Shown: positions 13,477-27,340 of the stretch, piece by piece
Layout of the letters: each line of letters opens with the position of its first letter
Numbering within the stretch: the first letter of the stretch is position 1
Assembly: GCA_037127255.1 (NCBI GenBank)
Contig: JBANSL010000016.1
Span: 498,501 to 562,500 of the forward strand
Source of the DNA: Persicaria tinctoria
Taxonomy: Eukaryota > Streptophyta > Magnoliopsida > Caryophyllales > Polygonaceae
Direction: 5' to 3'
DNA: 64,000 nt
Translations under genes and position numbers: made by a program
Notes under the pieces: model-generated
Told to the model about the DNA's origin: nothing
What the model saw: the letters and a program-made list of their open reading frames with translations, nothing else
The model's database searches: none

Positions 13477-14277
13477 GCTAGGGGAACCCTAGAAACAAAG
13501 AAACTGATGTGATGATAATGATATGTTTTGTGTATAAACCAATTTCTTCTTAAAAATGTTAGATGGGTTTGGGTAATTTGGGGTTTGAATTACTGTATGA
13601 TTATTGTATTATTATTTAAGATTGTTGCCGTTGGCGTTGGGGTTTGGTTTTGGTTTGGTGTGTTTTTCTCGTTCTGGGTGCTCTTTCTTTCTTTTCATTT
13701 TAACTTTATATTATTCTTTATTAGTGGAGTATTAATTGAGTTGGCTTGTAAATTCAAAAAAGTGCAGCATGTGGATTTTGATTGATTTCTTCAGAGATTC
13801 AATTGGGATGTTTATGCGGTAGTGCCTACTTTACTTTACATCTATCATCATCATCATCATCATCATCATATAAATTCTTTAGCAAAATAGTATTGTTGTT
13901 AATGTAGAAAATTTGAAATGTGCAGAGGTGTCATCGTTTCAGTTTTCAGTCATGATGTAATAGTAACTTCCTCCCCCTTTATCCTGATAAAGGCAGTTGA
14001 ACGAGGACCACCATCGTTGATTGCTTTCGTTGTAAAATACTTTGAACACCGTTGGAGTTGGACCTACCTACCTTCATTTATTTCAACTTGTATGAACCCT
14101 AGTTTTTAATGGGGCTCCTTGTGGCCTGTGCCAATGGTTTTGGGCTCACAAAGGATGTACTATTTTGAGAGGCTCGTTTATGGTTTTGAGTGTCCTTTTT
14201 GGGAGGGAGGTTATCGAGACCAACTTCATATGGGCTGGCATCTCCTATCGAGAATCTCCTCTATTTGGCTATAGAGG

Positions 14278-14400
14278 TGTTGAGAGAATGTGAAGAATAA
14301 AGATCACACATTGATAATATAAACAAAGAAGTCTTAATATATAAGTTAGTGAGTTACTCTTCTTATTGTCAATTGGTTTTAGGATGGAATCCCGCTCGAT
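14278..14400 (+). mobile_element. Fragment of an LTR related to the element at 27.3 kb
   Basis: It begins TGTTGAGAGAATG and shares CAATTGGTTTTAGGATGGAA with the LTR at 27341-27580, in the same order and similar spacing. The right boundary is not clear and no internal coding region is seen. Confidence 0.4.
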
Positions 14401-15339
14401 TGATGTGCTAGGCTATTTCTGATCTCGAGTGATGTTGGATCTCGAATGTGTCTTCACAAATGAAGTTGAAGGTATTCAATTCTACCATGTAGAAGCAAGG
14501 AACGATATGTTACAGAGGCGGCAGGTAGAGTGGGCACCAATAGCCTGAGTTTTGTGAATTCAATAGTTGAACATATATGGCTTGGTGGTATTGTTTTAAA
14601 CGCTACAATGAGTCCCTTGGTTTTAACTTATGTTCCATTCTTATAACCAAACTTTATTATTTAAAATAAATAAAGTCCTCTTAATAGGCATGCAATTAAC
14701 AGGATACAGATTGTTGGGCCTAATTGGGCCTGACCACCGTCCATCCAGTTCAGATTTGAAAATTGAGAGAAATGAGTAGAATGAAAGGAAAATTACAAAA
14801 TTAGTGTGATTATAATATTTTTGATAAACAAACAGCGCCTTGAAGAATTCAATTACGGAGTACCTAACCTGCATATTCCTACAATCCTACTGTAAGTGAG
14901 TACGTGTATAGTCAATAGTGTGTCCCCTATAACGACAAACCAATTGCAACCACGTTTTAGCCTTACAATTCCAAATGAGTATATATGATGTTTCCACGTA
15001 GTTGCATTTTATATTACTCCATAAATTAATGAAGCATCTCAGCTAAGGCTAGTTAAATTAGGTAGCTAGTTGAACTCGATCCTGCAACAAATTGGGTATA
15101 CGACAAATAAATAAACTACTGCATATGGCCATGCAAATTAACGCCAGGTAATTAAGTTGACCAGGTTAGATGCTTTATATACCTATAGTAGTACTGTATG
15201 ATTTGGATCCGACATCACCCTTATATTCCGATTCGATGTCCATCTATCAATTATACACTAACACATACTTATATAGTGAGTGTCTCGTAATTTGACTGCC
15301 AAATCAAACAGATTTATATTTGATGTAAATCATTTTCTT

Positions 15340-15343
<4 letters not shown>

Positions 15344-15434
<91 letters not shown>
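15344..15434. repeat. (TA)n microsatellite
   Basis: About 90 bp of pure TA. Reading frames across it encode only Tyr-Ile repeats and are not genes. Confidence 0.97.
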
Positions 15435-15436
<2 letters not shown>

Positions 15437-18400
15437 AACTTAAGTATCTCATAAAAATGGGGGAGGGGTACAATGCATGCATGCTACAACTACATCCATT
15501 GCTTATATTATATTTTATTTCATAAAAGCATATATATTAGCAAACAGCCAAAAATCCAATTAATTTTATTTACTATATTTGTGGACGCCTCAAAATAGCA
15601 TCCTATGATAATCGGTGCCCAAATTCATTTTTTTTTTATTTTAGACTTGGACCAACCATTCCGTTTTTTTTCACTGATGGTGTTTATGAAAGACCCAAAG
15701 TTAACAAAGTAAGAAGACCACAACAAATATAATACAACATAAACACTCAAAACCAAGAGTAAAAACACTTAAGACGCAATAGTAATCCATATTATAGCAT
15801 CGTAGAATTCACATGTCAACTTACTAAAATTATAATGGATGTTATTATTTACCCCATAATTTTTATTTACTATCTACATTCAAATTTTTTATTTTTTAAA
15901 AATAAATCCTATGCTTTTTGAATCACATATGTGTGACTCAAGGGACGAAGGATATATATGTATAAAGAGAAAAATAGTTGTAATATTTGATTTAGGACAC
16001 AAAGGGTTTATTTTAAAAAAAAAACTTTAATTTTGGATATGAAAATGAAAAACTAAAAAAAATAGAAAGAAAAAACGGCCACTCCCCGACAGAATCTGAC
16101 ACGTGGATTTCCAGAACCGACGAACACGTGGAAAATGGATCGGCAAATAAGAAAAAAAAATATTTGAAAAAAACAAAACAAAAGCACCGAACTTAAACGA
16201 AACGACGGTGCATTGAATGGGCGTATAGGTCCCGTTGAAACTTGCATGTGGGTGGTACGGCGTCGTTTAACGGGGTCACGGCTACTGCGAAATCTAATGC
16301 TCCGAAACCTCCCTTGTCAAATTTGGGCAACATTCATTATTTATTAATTGCACGGAGTTTTGTCTCAATTTGTTTTCCTTCTTACCTCTTCCAATCCATG
16401 ACAGCCACAATATTATATTGTTGGAACTATAACTCTGTTTTATTTATATACTTGAGAAATTTTGAGGTTAGTAAAGTGAAAGAATTAGCAAGAGTAAATA
16501 AGGCCATTTCAATAATCCGTTGTAGTATAATGGATGGCTTGAAGTTGAACTATATATTAACCATACATGAGGACTGAGGTGTTTGTGTTACCACTTACAA
16601 GAATCTCATCAAATTAAACAAAAAATCTTTACCGCTGAAAGAAAGTACACATTATCTTTTTAAGGACCAATCATTTTATTTGTTTTTAAACTATTGGTAC
16701 TATTTTTCACTACAATTTGATCAAATTAATTATGATAGAGTTGAGGAAAATCGGATGCGCAGATCATATCTCTCGTCTCTTTCAGTCTACCGTCAGTTCA
16801 AGTATTCGGATAGATAGACATCTTGGTATTCTCATCTGCAATAATGCTCTTGAGTAGTAGTCTAGTAGGGACTTATGATCATATGTAACATCTAATTATT
16901 TCAAAACCTAATTATTTCAATCTCTCTATAACTCAATCAACAATCTATATATATTGGAAAATGAACTTGGATCAAACTTGTCCTAATTTCATACATGTTA
17001 AAACCCTACTTACTAACAATAGAAAATATTGTTTTATTTTTATCATAACTATTATATTACTATATATATTTTTTAAAAATAAGTTTGAGACATACCTTGA
17101 TTATTGGCTTGATACAATTATTGCAGTCACTTTTTCTCTTGACAATCATGACTAGTTTGGCAATAAATTATGTTGATTATATGAACCTAGATGTACTTAC
17201 CTTACGTGTTAAAAATATATAAGTAAATAACTACATTAAGTGTTTGGCATCATAATTTAAAATGCATTTCCTCCATACCGGAGGCGAGGGGTACGTTAGG
17301 ACTTAGGATAGCACAGTGGTAAAAAGATTCCTAGCTAGCTACGTATCTATCCAATTTTGGTTGTACGTACAGTGTTTGTAACTTAAAATTACATTGCCTT
17401 TATATTTTCTAATACATGGATAATATATAATACATCTAAAGATAATTTAAAATAATTAAGTGCTTCATAATTAATTTGTTGGGCTATTATTATAGTTTAC
17501 ACATTTCTTCTTTTTTTCTTCCTGTTATAGTAATAAAATGAACTACATTTAATTAAACTGGGTCTTAATTAATTATTCTATTAATGCAAGTGGCAGAAAT
17601 AGACGACCGTTGATGTGGATCATGATAAAGCTAGCTAGCGTTGCATCCACGTTTTGTTCGTTTGCTAAACTTCGAGAATCTTTCATAAATGTGAGAGCTA
17701 ATTAATCAACTTCGATATATTTATACAAGCTAGCTACTACTGTAATATAGTCTATATATTCATTATAGGCTAATGATTTAGGCACCATTAAGCATATATA
17801 TTACACTAGCTAGCACTGTACACTAACTTTCGGCTTGTGCTTAGGAGGAGCAATAATTGCCGGGACACACATACAACTTCGCCCAGTTAAAAATGAGAAT
17901 AAATGCCCGTGACATGTCAACAAGAGCAGCAACTCTACTAATCCGAAGCTCAGACCGAAACTAACCGAACACGATTCTAATACCATATTCATCTTAAAGT
18001 TGGCTGGGCCTAGTTGGGTCAAAGACAAGTTGGAGGGAGGTTGTGTGTGCGGACCCACATACGGGAGACTCGAACAACACATAAACCCGAACAATGTTCC
18101 ATCTCAAAACCAATTGGCAATGAAAGGAGTAACTATTCAACCTTATTTGTTGTTCAAACATTCTCTATATTACCAGGCAACTACTGCATTTCAACACACC
18201 CAAACCCCATTATAGATGGTCACATTGTGTGAGTATCTGCATACTATATAAACTTACATTATATGCGAATAAGGTGATTATTCATATATATATATATATA
18301 TATATATATACAAATAAATAATTATGTCATTAAATATGAATAATTGTACTTGTTTGTAAAATGACTCTTACAATAAAATGGAAGAAAAAAATTGGTGTAA

Positions 18401-18972
18401 TTGATATAAATTAATAATTTCATTACAAGAAAATACTCCATTTCTAAAATTCGAACTCTGAAAATTCGAATAAGAAAAGCTAGAGTATCCTATAATGAAC
18501 TCATAGCTAGTATGGGATCGGATATTTCAATATATAGATGCTTCTACCATAAGTTGTGGGGATAAGTTGCTAGGACTCGATCAATTATTTTATAAAAAGA
18601 AGGTAAGTGATGTGGCTTATGATTAAAAAGATATGATTACAAATGTAAGACAACTATTCAAGGGAAAAGGTGAAAGAATATATGTATAATCTAATATTAT
18701 GCCCCAATTATCAATTTATCATCATACAAAAACCCCACATTTGTAAGACCCTCATAATTAATAACAATCTCTTTTGGCCGATTGCTTCATCTAATCCATT
18801 TTTTTTTAATTTATGATGTGATTTGACCCGAATTAAAACCCGAAATAACTCCCAACAAAAACTCAAAATAATTAAAAATTTATTGTTTCACAATTCACAC
18901 TAATGCGTGCGACTTAACCAATTTGTTTTGAACTTAACCAATTTGTTTTGAGCCAAATTTGCTTTAATTGGA

Positions 18973-19010
<38 letters not shown>

Positions 19011-19984
19011 CACCGACAGAAACAAGTGGGAAACCAATATAATAGGATCAGGAGGAGACAAAAGCTTTAAAGAATTCATCAAAGCAGGAATACGTTGGGA
19101 ATATAGTAAAAGTTTCACTTTGAATATTTGTAGACCTATATAGATGGATCATGGGCATGTAGGTTTGATTTGAAGAATTAAATGTTTTCAATAACTGTAT
19201 TACGTGTAAGATATATTTATTTAATTAAAATATAAGATTTTAATGAATAGAGTATTGATCTAAAAAGATAAGTTTTTTACCCAACTATATTGACTTATAA
19301 ATTGATGTGGCCCAAAAATATAATACCAATTTAATCTAGAATATGACACGTAAGCAAAAATAATCCCGAAAATTCTATGGGTGCGAAATTGCACCAGAGG
19401 CCAACCTCTGCTTTAATATTTTATATATATAGATATAGATGGTTATTTCAAATATGAAAATTAATTGCAAAAAGAAAAACGAAAAAAAAAAGTGATTGGT
19501 TGAAAATGAGAGAATTAAGGTGGATGTGGCACATAAGCGAAAACTCTTTGATTTTAAGAGTTTATATAGATAGATATATAGATATAGATTATTGGTTAAT
19601 TGTTTAAAATAAAATATTGACTCACTAAAAAAATTGAATTGATATAAATAAAAAAATTGAATTTTTTTTAAAACATAAGACTTTAAAACGATGACATTTT
19701 TTTTCTGTTGATGTGCAACAAAAGTTTAGAAATTCATTTGTTAATTTAATTAAATGTACTGAAGTACGTTGAGACTTATGATCGGATATCATGCTTAATG
19801 GTAATGTTCCATCATAAAACTGATTGCAATAGGAGTACAAAGCCCACCAAGTTGTAGCTTGTAGCTTGTTTTATTCATATTTTCGATAAGAGACTCTTTT
19901 TTACATCTTCACATTTTAACTCTATGTCCCTGCAAGCGGAACTAGCTAAGGATGTCTCTTCTAGTTACATCTTCACATCTTTTA

Positions 19985-20140
19985 TGATTTTGTTTTCTTT
20001 TTTGTTTTAAATTAATTGTATTTGAATGGTGTGTAAAAAATACACATTTGACTATTAGAGCAAAATACCAAAAAGTAAGGAGTATTTTTACACATCTCGT
20101 GCAAATGTATACATTATAGACAAAAACATTGTGGATAGTC
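19985..20140. mobile_element. Truncated second copy of the 10.6-kb MITE
   Basis: It aligns with about 10815-10968 (shared words include GTTTTAAATTA, TGTGTAAAAAATACACATTTGA and AAATGTATACATTATA). It ends at the same GGATAGTC terminus followed by TAA. The left terminal repeat is not found, so this is a partial copy. Confidence 0.6.
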
Positions 20141-21229
20141 TAAATACGTAATTGACGAGTTGTGGTGAATTTATGTTAATTGACGTTATACGTAATTACA
20201 AGCTTGGTTGTCCCATGCATTTCGATCCTGATTGATCACTTTCTGCACAAATGAATGCAAAAAAAAAAAACATGGACAACTTACAACTACAGTGGTGTAA
20301 TCTTGTAAAGCCGTGAATTTAAGCACTTTTGGTGTTTTCGAAGTTAGAGTTGCATAATTAATTATAAATGGTTCGGGCATGCGTCTTTTTTTGGCAGGTA
20401 TTTGATTTTGCCAAAAATACTGAATTAAAATTGTTAGTTTGTAACTTGTCATTTTTCTATTTGTCTTGTTTGTTGCTGGCACTGAAAATGGATCAAATAT
20501 GACCGGTTGGACCATTAATTACACTTCCTCATCAATCCAGTCACTATATAATAAGTATTCTAGATTGAAAATTTATGAAACTTATTCCTTATATATAAAT
20601 ATATAAAGTGAGTGAGTTATGATTTTTGTTACTTGATTGTACTTATATGTTAGATTTTTATCATTTGTAAACACGACTCGTATCATGCGAGTTTAATTAT
20701 GTCCTAATACCTTTGTGAATAGGGAATTCGCTCACGTGATCTATGGATCTTTTTGGGTAATTGAACTCATTTCAGGGTTTAAATTGACATTTTAGTTGTT
20801 TTTTCTTACAATTTAAGTTTCTTTTAAAATCTTTAGGATTTTTTTTTAGATGATAGCTTGTAGGCTCGAGAATATTATTATCTAATTATTCATAAATTTC
20901 AAGAGGTTATCTCTTCTCTTCTAGTGGATTTCCATTTTTATCATTCTAGGGTTTGTTCACTAATTGTGATACTCCATTATTAGGCTCGTGTGTTTGCTTG
21001 TATTTCGAGCTTCCTGTTGTGGTAGTTTCTTTCAATCTTGGTGTATGACATCAGTCGTGGACCTCGTGGTTGATCAGGGTTGTGATTGTGTGTTCATGAT
21101 AACTCCTTTTTTCGAGAGATGCTTCCTTAGAGGCTCATTTTCATTTCCTCAGGAGATTGAGTCATGTTGTATTTGCTTTTCAATGATTTTTTACTGTAGT
21201 GCTTGACTTGTCCTCCACTAGCTTCATCG

Positions 21230-21850
21230 AAAGGAGTTTATGATGGAAATCATTGTTCATAGGAAATACCTCTTGATGCGTGAACCGGATCTAAATATGG
21301 AGGATTCGGAAGAGAACTAGAGCCCCACGTGTTGCTCCTCTACTTGGTCCACAAGAGCCCGGTCTAGATCTCCTTTGCCTTCGACTGCTAGGACGAAGAT
21401 CAAAAGGTGAACAATCAAATTGCTCTTGATAGATGATGGTGAAATTCCGCCCTCACGTCTGTTGAAGCGGCAAGACCCACGCTCCTCTCTCTGGGATGTG
21501 TTAATTAGGTTAAGTCATAATAAGCCCATCTTTATAAGCTTATATTTATACCTTACTTGATTAATTATTTATTTCACAAATAAATCTTATCCCGTTATTA
21601 TTAATATAAATCTAATATACACTAATAATAAAATCATCTATCTTTTGATCAAGCCCGTCAACTCTAAGTGTGTGACCGCATAGGACATGTTTATAATAGC
21701 CATGGGTTTAACCCGTTTAAGCCCATTAATCGTAGTTGGCTTCTAGCAAAGCATTACGACTCCTAAAATAATCGGATTGAATATCTCTATCAATTGTCAT
21801 ATTCCGTAATTAATCATTGCACAATAAATTAAAGGACACAATTCCTTCAG
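21230..21850. mobile_element. Possible LTR-retrotransposon remnant
   Basis: A GC-richer island in AT-rich surroundings with text typical of plant retroelement non-coding regions (GTGTGTGACCGCATAGGACATG near 21670, ACGACTCCTAAAATAATCGGATTG near 21750). No open frame and no defined ends, so this is only a candidate. Confidence 0.25.
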
Positions 21851-22141
21851 TTTAGAATTTGGTGTCACTTTATTTGTTCGACGCCGTTCTCCTCTAGTTC
21901 CTAATTATTCACCATCTTTCGTTTGTATCTTGTTGATCTTCCCCCCTTTGATGGTTTTTTTGTTACTTATTTCATGGTTTGCCCGTCAACCAATTTGTTC
22001 GGCCTCTTGAACTACCATGTTTATCTGATACTTCGAATCCTTTCTTTATTAAAAATATATATAAAAATCTACTCCGTATAATTCATCTCAAAATTAAGCA
22101 TTTAACAATACACGTACTTACACTGCGCTAAAAGCTTTATA

Positions 22142-22394
22142 CTCTCTCCGTTTCCTTTTAATTGACTTTTTATTATTCATATACGTTTTTTTATAGGTGT
22201 GAAAAAACTATATAAAATAATTATTTTTTAAATACTGTTTTTCAACAATCTCATACTTATAAGTGACAAGTATAATATTGTTAAAAAAATTATTAAATTA
22301 TTAAAATATTAATATTTAATACTCCGTATAGTTTTTATCGTTCTAAAACTACGTATTTTACTTAAAAAGGTCATTTAAATGAAAACGAATGGAG
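22142..22394. mobile_element. Stowaway-type MITE
   Basis: A 253-bp AT-rich segment begins CTCTCTCCGTTTCC and ends ACGAATGGAG; the reverse complement of the end reads CTCCATTCGTTTTC. TA flanks each side (22140-22141, 22395-22396). The CTCCxTxCGTTT terminus and TA target site are the Tc1/mariner-Stowaway signature. Confidence 0.75.
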
Positions 22395-25300
22395 TATATA
22401 TAAACCCCCCAAAGCACTCATTTCAAAGTCTAATGTAAGTTTCTGCATAATATATTAACTTGATTTTAGAGTTATGAAATTTGAATATAAAATATACAAA
22501 AATAGAATAAAGTGCACGCATGCATGGCCAATTTTGTGTACCAGGTTTACATTTAACCGGTAAGTGGATGCAGCCTGCAGGTCTAAAATTTGAACTCCAT
22601 CCCACTATCTATGAATTTGAGACATCAGATCCATCGGGTCCAGTTAATTTGCGAATCCCGGATCTGCATATTGGATGGATATATCAGTGGATACACAAGC
22701 TGTCCAATTTTGAAATTTTGAGAAAAAAGTAGGCCCTTTTCTGAAATGTCATCCACCCGAAGATATATTGGAGGGGTCGTAAATTATTTTTATCAAATAG
22801 TCAAACCTTTTATTTTGTTCTTTTTCCCCTTTGAGGACCCCGGACGTCACAAAAAGGCACCAACATCATATAAGTTAATGGGTAATCCAATATCCATATA
22901 ATTGGCGAGTATAGATGAATTAAGTTATATATGAATAATTACCTTTAATATATATATATTAATTCCATTTTATATTATGGATCCATCATTTTCTCTTACA
23001 AGCTGATCGATGTGCACATCAATATGTTATCACATTATTGTAAACATATTTGAGTTTTTTTTCCACATATCTGTAAAATGTTATCCACACCCATATGTAG
23101 ATTAATATACGCCTATCTTGATGTGTTTTAAAATTATACAATGCACCGAGAGAGTTTATATTTTATATTATTTGTTGGGCTATATGACGTGGGGTAATAC
23201 ATTCGAACACACAATGCGTTAATCAAGTCGAACACACAACACCTATGAGTTCCATTATAAACTAATTGACATTAAGAGGAGTAGTCAACTGGCTTATATA
23301 CAAACTGACTTTGATTCCTTATATTATCGATGTGAGATGTGTTTATTTCACATCTTCCACAACAATCATCTAGTCAAATATCTAAATATGTATGTGTGGC
23401 TAATATACACGAGCGAGGAGTGATTTGAACCTAAAATATGCAACAAATCAAAACAAATTGAACGGAGTAGTAATTAATAAGATATGATTTCAAGATGATG
23501 AAATTTATATGAATGACCCCTCCGTCACCGTGTAAGGTAAACTTAATTATACGGCCCAAGTAGCTAATTAACTTTAGTGGTAGTTTAAATTAAAGTGAGA
23601 TTGTGAATGTGAAATTGAGTGCGCAAAGTAAGGGGCAAAAGTGTAAAAACGCCATTGTACTGTTCCTTCTTTGTCGCCGGTCGTTCCCCGCACGCTTGCA
23701 TTGCATCCAACGGCTTAGAGTTCAAGTCAAACCGCGCGTCAATTTCCGATTCGTACGGATCCAAAATGTACCTGTTTTTTCAAAATTAATCCCACTATGC
23801 TGTATTTTTTTTTAAAATTTATATTTTACGGAGTAGTTTATGACGGAGGAACTATATAAATTTATTAAGTTTCACTAATTTATAAAAAATGGCTATATAT
23901 ACTTTGCAGAGAAATTGGCTATGTATGTAACAACACAAAGAGTTTAACCCGCTCCTCTTGAATTGGAATGGGAAAAATTGGGTTGATAATTTTTTTACAA
24001 AATCAACAAAAATTGCTCTTAATTTACCCTCTATTTCAAAATGGATAGTTTAAACTTTAAACACAGTGGAAGTGAAAAAAGGCACTATCTAAAAAGAAAG
24101 GAAAGTTGAAAGGGAAATGATTACAAATAAAATGGGGGAGGGATAGGGTAAGTAACAGTGCTTTTACTGCTCTAGGCTCCACTTTTGAGTTTTGACAAGA
24201 ATTAAGCTCAATTATTCCGAGTAAAAGTTGCCTCTTTTACTCCTTAGGTCAACTCATATTAATAAGGGTTAATTACACATAAACACTCGTAAATTATGAT
24301 ATTTTTCATATAACCACCCATTAAAAATTAAATTACAGTAAACCACCCATAAATTTGACTTGTTTTAATAAGACCACCACACATTAAACCTCTATTTGTT
24401 TTGTTTAAAATGACTAAAATACTCCTAATTCAAGCTTATTTGTTTGTACTTTGTAAAGGAACAATGTTTCATGTACTATATAAGTGTTTGGATTTCAATT
24501 ATATTATGTTTATAATGCAAAATAGACAAGGTCGTCTTTGGTAAACAAAAAAATTAAGGTAAATTAAGGGTGTGTTTGGATTCCATAATTTATTAATTAT
24601 ATAGAATGTAATAGTTTTATCCCAATGTACGTATGTGATTATTTAGTTAAATTACTATTTGACCTCAATGTTTATGAGATTTTTAGTTATACAACCAAAT
24701 GCTCACATAAATCGAGGTAAATAATTAAATTATAATAAAAATGGAATGGAATTCAAACCCGCCCTAAACACTCCAACCAATATATATCTAAATTGGATTT
24801 GCAATGTGAAGAGTCGAGACTTGCAATAGCTTCTAACAGTCTGCCCTCCTTCAAATATTGTTGAATAAAATAGGGATAAGTTCTAAAATAAAATAAGATT
24901 ATTGCTTTAAAAGAAGGGTAATTAGCTCATATCTTAAATTATAAACCATATCATTTAAAAAAAACAAGCTAAACTTATACGTATCATTTGACAAATTAGC
25001 CGAACATGAATAAGTTTATTATAATTTATCCTTTTTTAAAAGAGTAAAAGTAAAACCGAATTATTTAACAAATGGGAAGTCTTATGAAAATAATTCATTG
25101 CATTTAATACAAATAAGCTTGAATTAAGGGTATTTTAATCTTTTTAAACAAAACAAATAGAGGTTTAATGGGTGGGTAGTCTTATGAAAAGATAACTAAT
25201 TTATGGGTGACTTACTGTAATTTAAGTTTTTATGAGTGGTTATGTGAAAAGTACCATATTTTATGAGTGGTTATGTGTAATTTACCCAAAAAAAACTCGA

Positions 25301-25628
25301 TAAGGTTTAAATTACCATAGCACTTAAAATCCCAGCAAACATAGATTAATTATATTTAAGAAAAAAATACTCTTTTATTTAACAAAATATCTTATATCAT
25401 TTATTATTCACATATGTTTTTTAAATAATAAAAATATATAAAATATTACGGATTAACTTTTAAAACTAATTTTTTAAATGGATTGATACATTTTTTTTTA
25501 TTAATGTATGTATTAAATAAAAAAAAATGCTAGTGTTTTATATATATATATATATATATATATTTAATATTATAAAAATACATGTGAATAATAAATGTTT
25601 TTTTTATTGAACAGAGGAGGAAGTGATA
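22395..25628. other. Gene-free stretch between MITEs and a retroelement
   Basis: AT-rich and non-coding. It holds the long-TIR element at 24266-25287 and a TA run near 25539-25563. No gene is supported. Confidence 0.5.
24266..25287. mobile_element. Non-autonomous element with ~180-bp terminal inverted repeats
   Basis: Left arm 24266-24442 and right arm 25110-25287 are inverted copies. Both start GGGT(T/A)AATTACACATAA and contain ATTAAACCTCTATTTGTTTTG and AATTCAAGCTTATTTG. The ~670-bp interior has no coding frame. Long arms resemble Mutator-like or foldback elements, but I do not see a convincing 9-bp target duplication, so the superfamily is open. Confidence 0.7.
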
Positions 25629-25862
25629 TGTTATGTCCATAGTGTTAGAGGTTTAGGGTATAAATACCCTTAGATATTGTAATTGGGGGTATCCAAGTAA
25701 TAATGAAATGTTTACCCTAATCTCCTCTTTATCTCTATCCTCTCCCTCGTTCTATCTTCCTCTATCTCCCATCCTACCTTCTATCTACTTTCTTTCTTAT
25801 CTCAGACTCTCAATAATCCATGGAAGCCAAGCTTCCGCCTAATTGACCTTCGGGTCATAACA
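25629..25862 (+). mobile_element. 5' LTR of a retrotransposon remnant
   Basis: A 234-bp segment runs from TGTTATGTCC to CATAACA (TG...CA ends). It has an internal TATAAATACCC box near 25660 and a pyrimidine-rich tract (25720-25800) as in plant LTRs. It is followed at once by GTAGTATCAGAGCA, a near match to the initiator-Met tRNA primer-binding site, and then by a gag-like frame. No 3' LTR was found in the window. Confidence 0.7.
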
Positions 25863-25923
25863 GTAGTATCAGAGCAAATCTTCGGCCGACGTGTTTTCCG
25901 TAGCCACATTTGCAACTCCGGCA

Positions 25924-26211
25924 ATGGCGGAAAGAACTAGATCAAAGACGACAGAGTTACAGTTTCAAGAGTTCAGGGACGACACCAAGTCTTTCATGGC
26001 GTCCACAGCAAAGTCATTGGCCGATTTGCAGAAAATTCAGGAAGAGCGGATTCGACAGTTCGAGCATTTCAAGAAATTCAATGACCAAAGGATGGAACAG
26101 CTCGCAGATTTCGTTCGCAATCCACCCGATCTTGGCCACCGACGGGAGCAGCAATCAGATGCAGCTAAATTCGAACAGACGGAACAACGTCAGAGGGGGA
26201 TCGGAATTTGA
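25924..26211 (+). pseudogene. Truncated retrotransposon gag fragment
   Basis: ATG at 25924 opens a 95-codon frame starting MAERTRSKTTELQFQEF. It is charged and helical, with a DLQKIQEERIRQFEHF stretch typical of the N-terminus of plant Ty3-type gag. It lies directly after the LTR and primer-binding site. The frame stops at 26211, the neighbouring frame continues briefly to about 26284 (a likely frameshift), and element sequence then fades into AT-rich DNA. No protease, RT or integrase is present. Confidence 0.6.
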
Positions 26212-27340
26212 TGGCAGCCGATCGGAAACTTCTCATCAAGGTTCGTCTAGAGCTTTATCCAATTTCTTAGGAAATTTTGGATAAGATTTTCTCTAAGTTT
26301 GGGATGACAGAGTATTTAGAGGTGTTTTGTCGAGGCAAGGAGTACCATTCCAATGCCGATAAGAGACCTATTTGTAACAATAAAAAGTGAAAACGATAGC
26401 ATGCAAATAATTGAAAACTAGGTAATATAAGAAACCAATGACATGATATCAAATCATTAGATATTTTTCTATATATCCGATTAATTTCAAGAAACATAAT
26501 TAAAATGTATTGAAAACGATAGATTTGGATTAAATCTCCATAATTATTGATTATAATTGGACATATATGTAATGTAATAACACGGAGTATATAAATAATA
26601 AGAGCTTTGTTGTTAGATAAATTGACAAATCAATCTAAAGAAATATATGCTCTGAACATGTATATAAAAGCATTTTTGATGGATACAAAATGGAATATTA
26701 AAATGCACAAAAACTAAGGAAGAGAGGAGTTGAATGGTACACTGCCATGCAACCTGCCAACAAAAATGTCAAAATCATCAAATTATAATTGGAACGCATG
26801 GCGACAATTTATTAGTAAAAAATACGGGCTATTTCGTAGAGTATACTCCGTATTTGTCATGAGAAACTACCAAAGTGGGGAAATTAATTACTGTAATTAA
26901 TTAGTAATTACGAGTAATTAATTAATTGATTGATGGAAGTAGTTAATGTTTGTAAGTTATAACAGCGGACAAAAAATTGAAGTTACGTGGAGATGGAGAC
27001 TTGCAAATGGAGGTAACCTGGCTGGCATGGCACCCTTCCCGCACTCCTCGCTCTCCACCTAATACCTATCCTTTCTTTACCCTTTTTTATTGGATTGTTC
27101 ACCACTCAAATTAGTATTATATTTCTTTAGTCAAAAACAAAATTAAAATGCTACCATCAAATTTCCCTATTTTTTTTCTTCCGAAGATTTGCAAAAATTA
27201 TCATTACGTAAAATGAAGTGTTTGTTTATTCTAAAAAAACTATCCCGTTTATTTAGTTGTTATTATAAATGCATTTATCCGCATATCCAACATAGAAAAA
27301 AAGAAAAACATAAGGTGGAAAAAGCAACGACGAGACACTT

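Larger units (their letters stand above)
13477..22141. other. Gene-free, repeat-rich stretch
   Basis: No gene could be supported. Short tandem repeats include an ATC run (13842-13868), a GA run (18980-19007) and TA runs (15344-15434, 18284-18310). Two ACACGTGG G-box/ABRE-type words occur near 16099 and 16125, but no gene follows that they could serve. An LTR-like fragment near 14278 and a MITE fragment near 19985 are listed separately. Reading frames here are short and AT-driven. Confidence 0.5.

Noticed and set aside
15280..15525. Open frames made of Tyr-Ile repeats over TA microsatellites (also near 35.8, 36.9 and 48.3 kb)
   Set aside because: They are translations of pure TA repeats without any other protein features.
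16060..16320. Promoter-like island with two ACACGTGG boxes and AAACGACG inverted words
   Set aside because: No gene begins nearby on either strand; probably chance or a relic.
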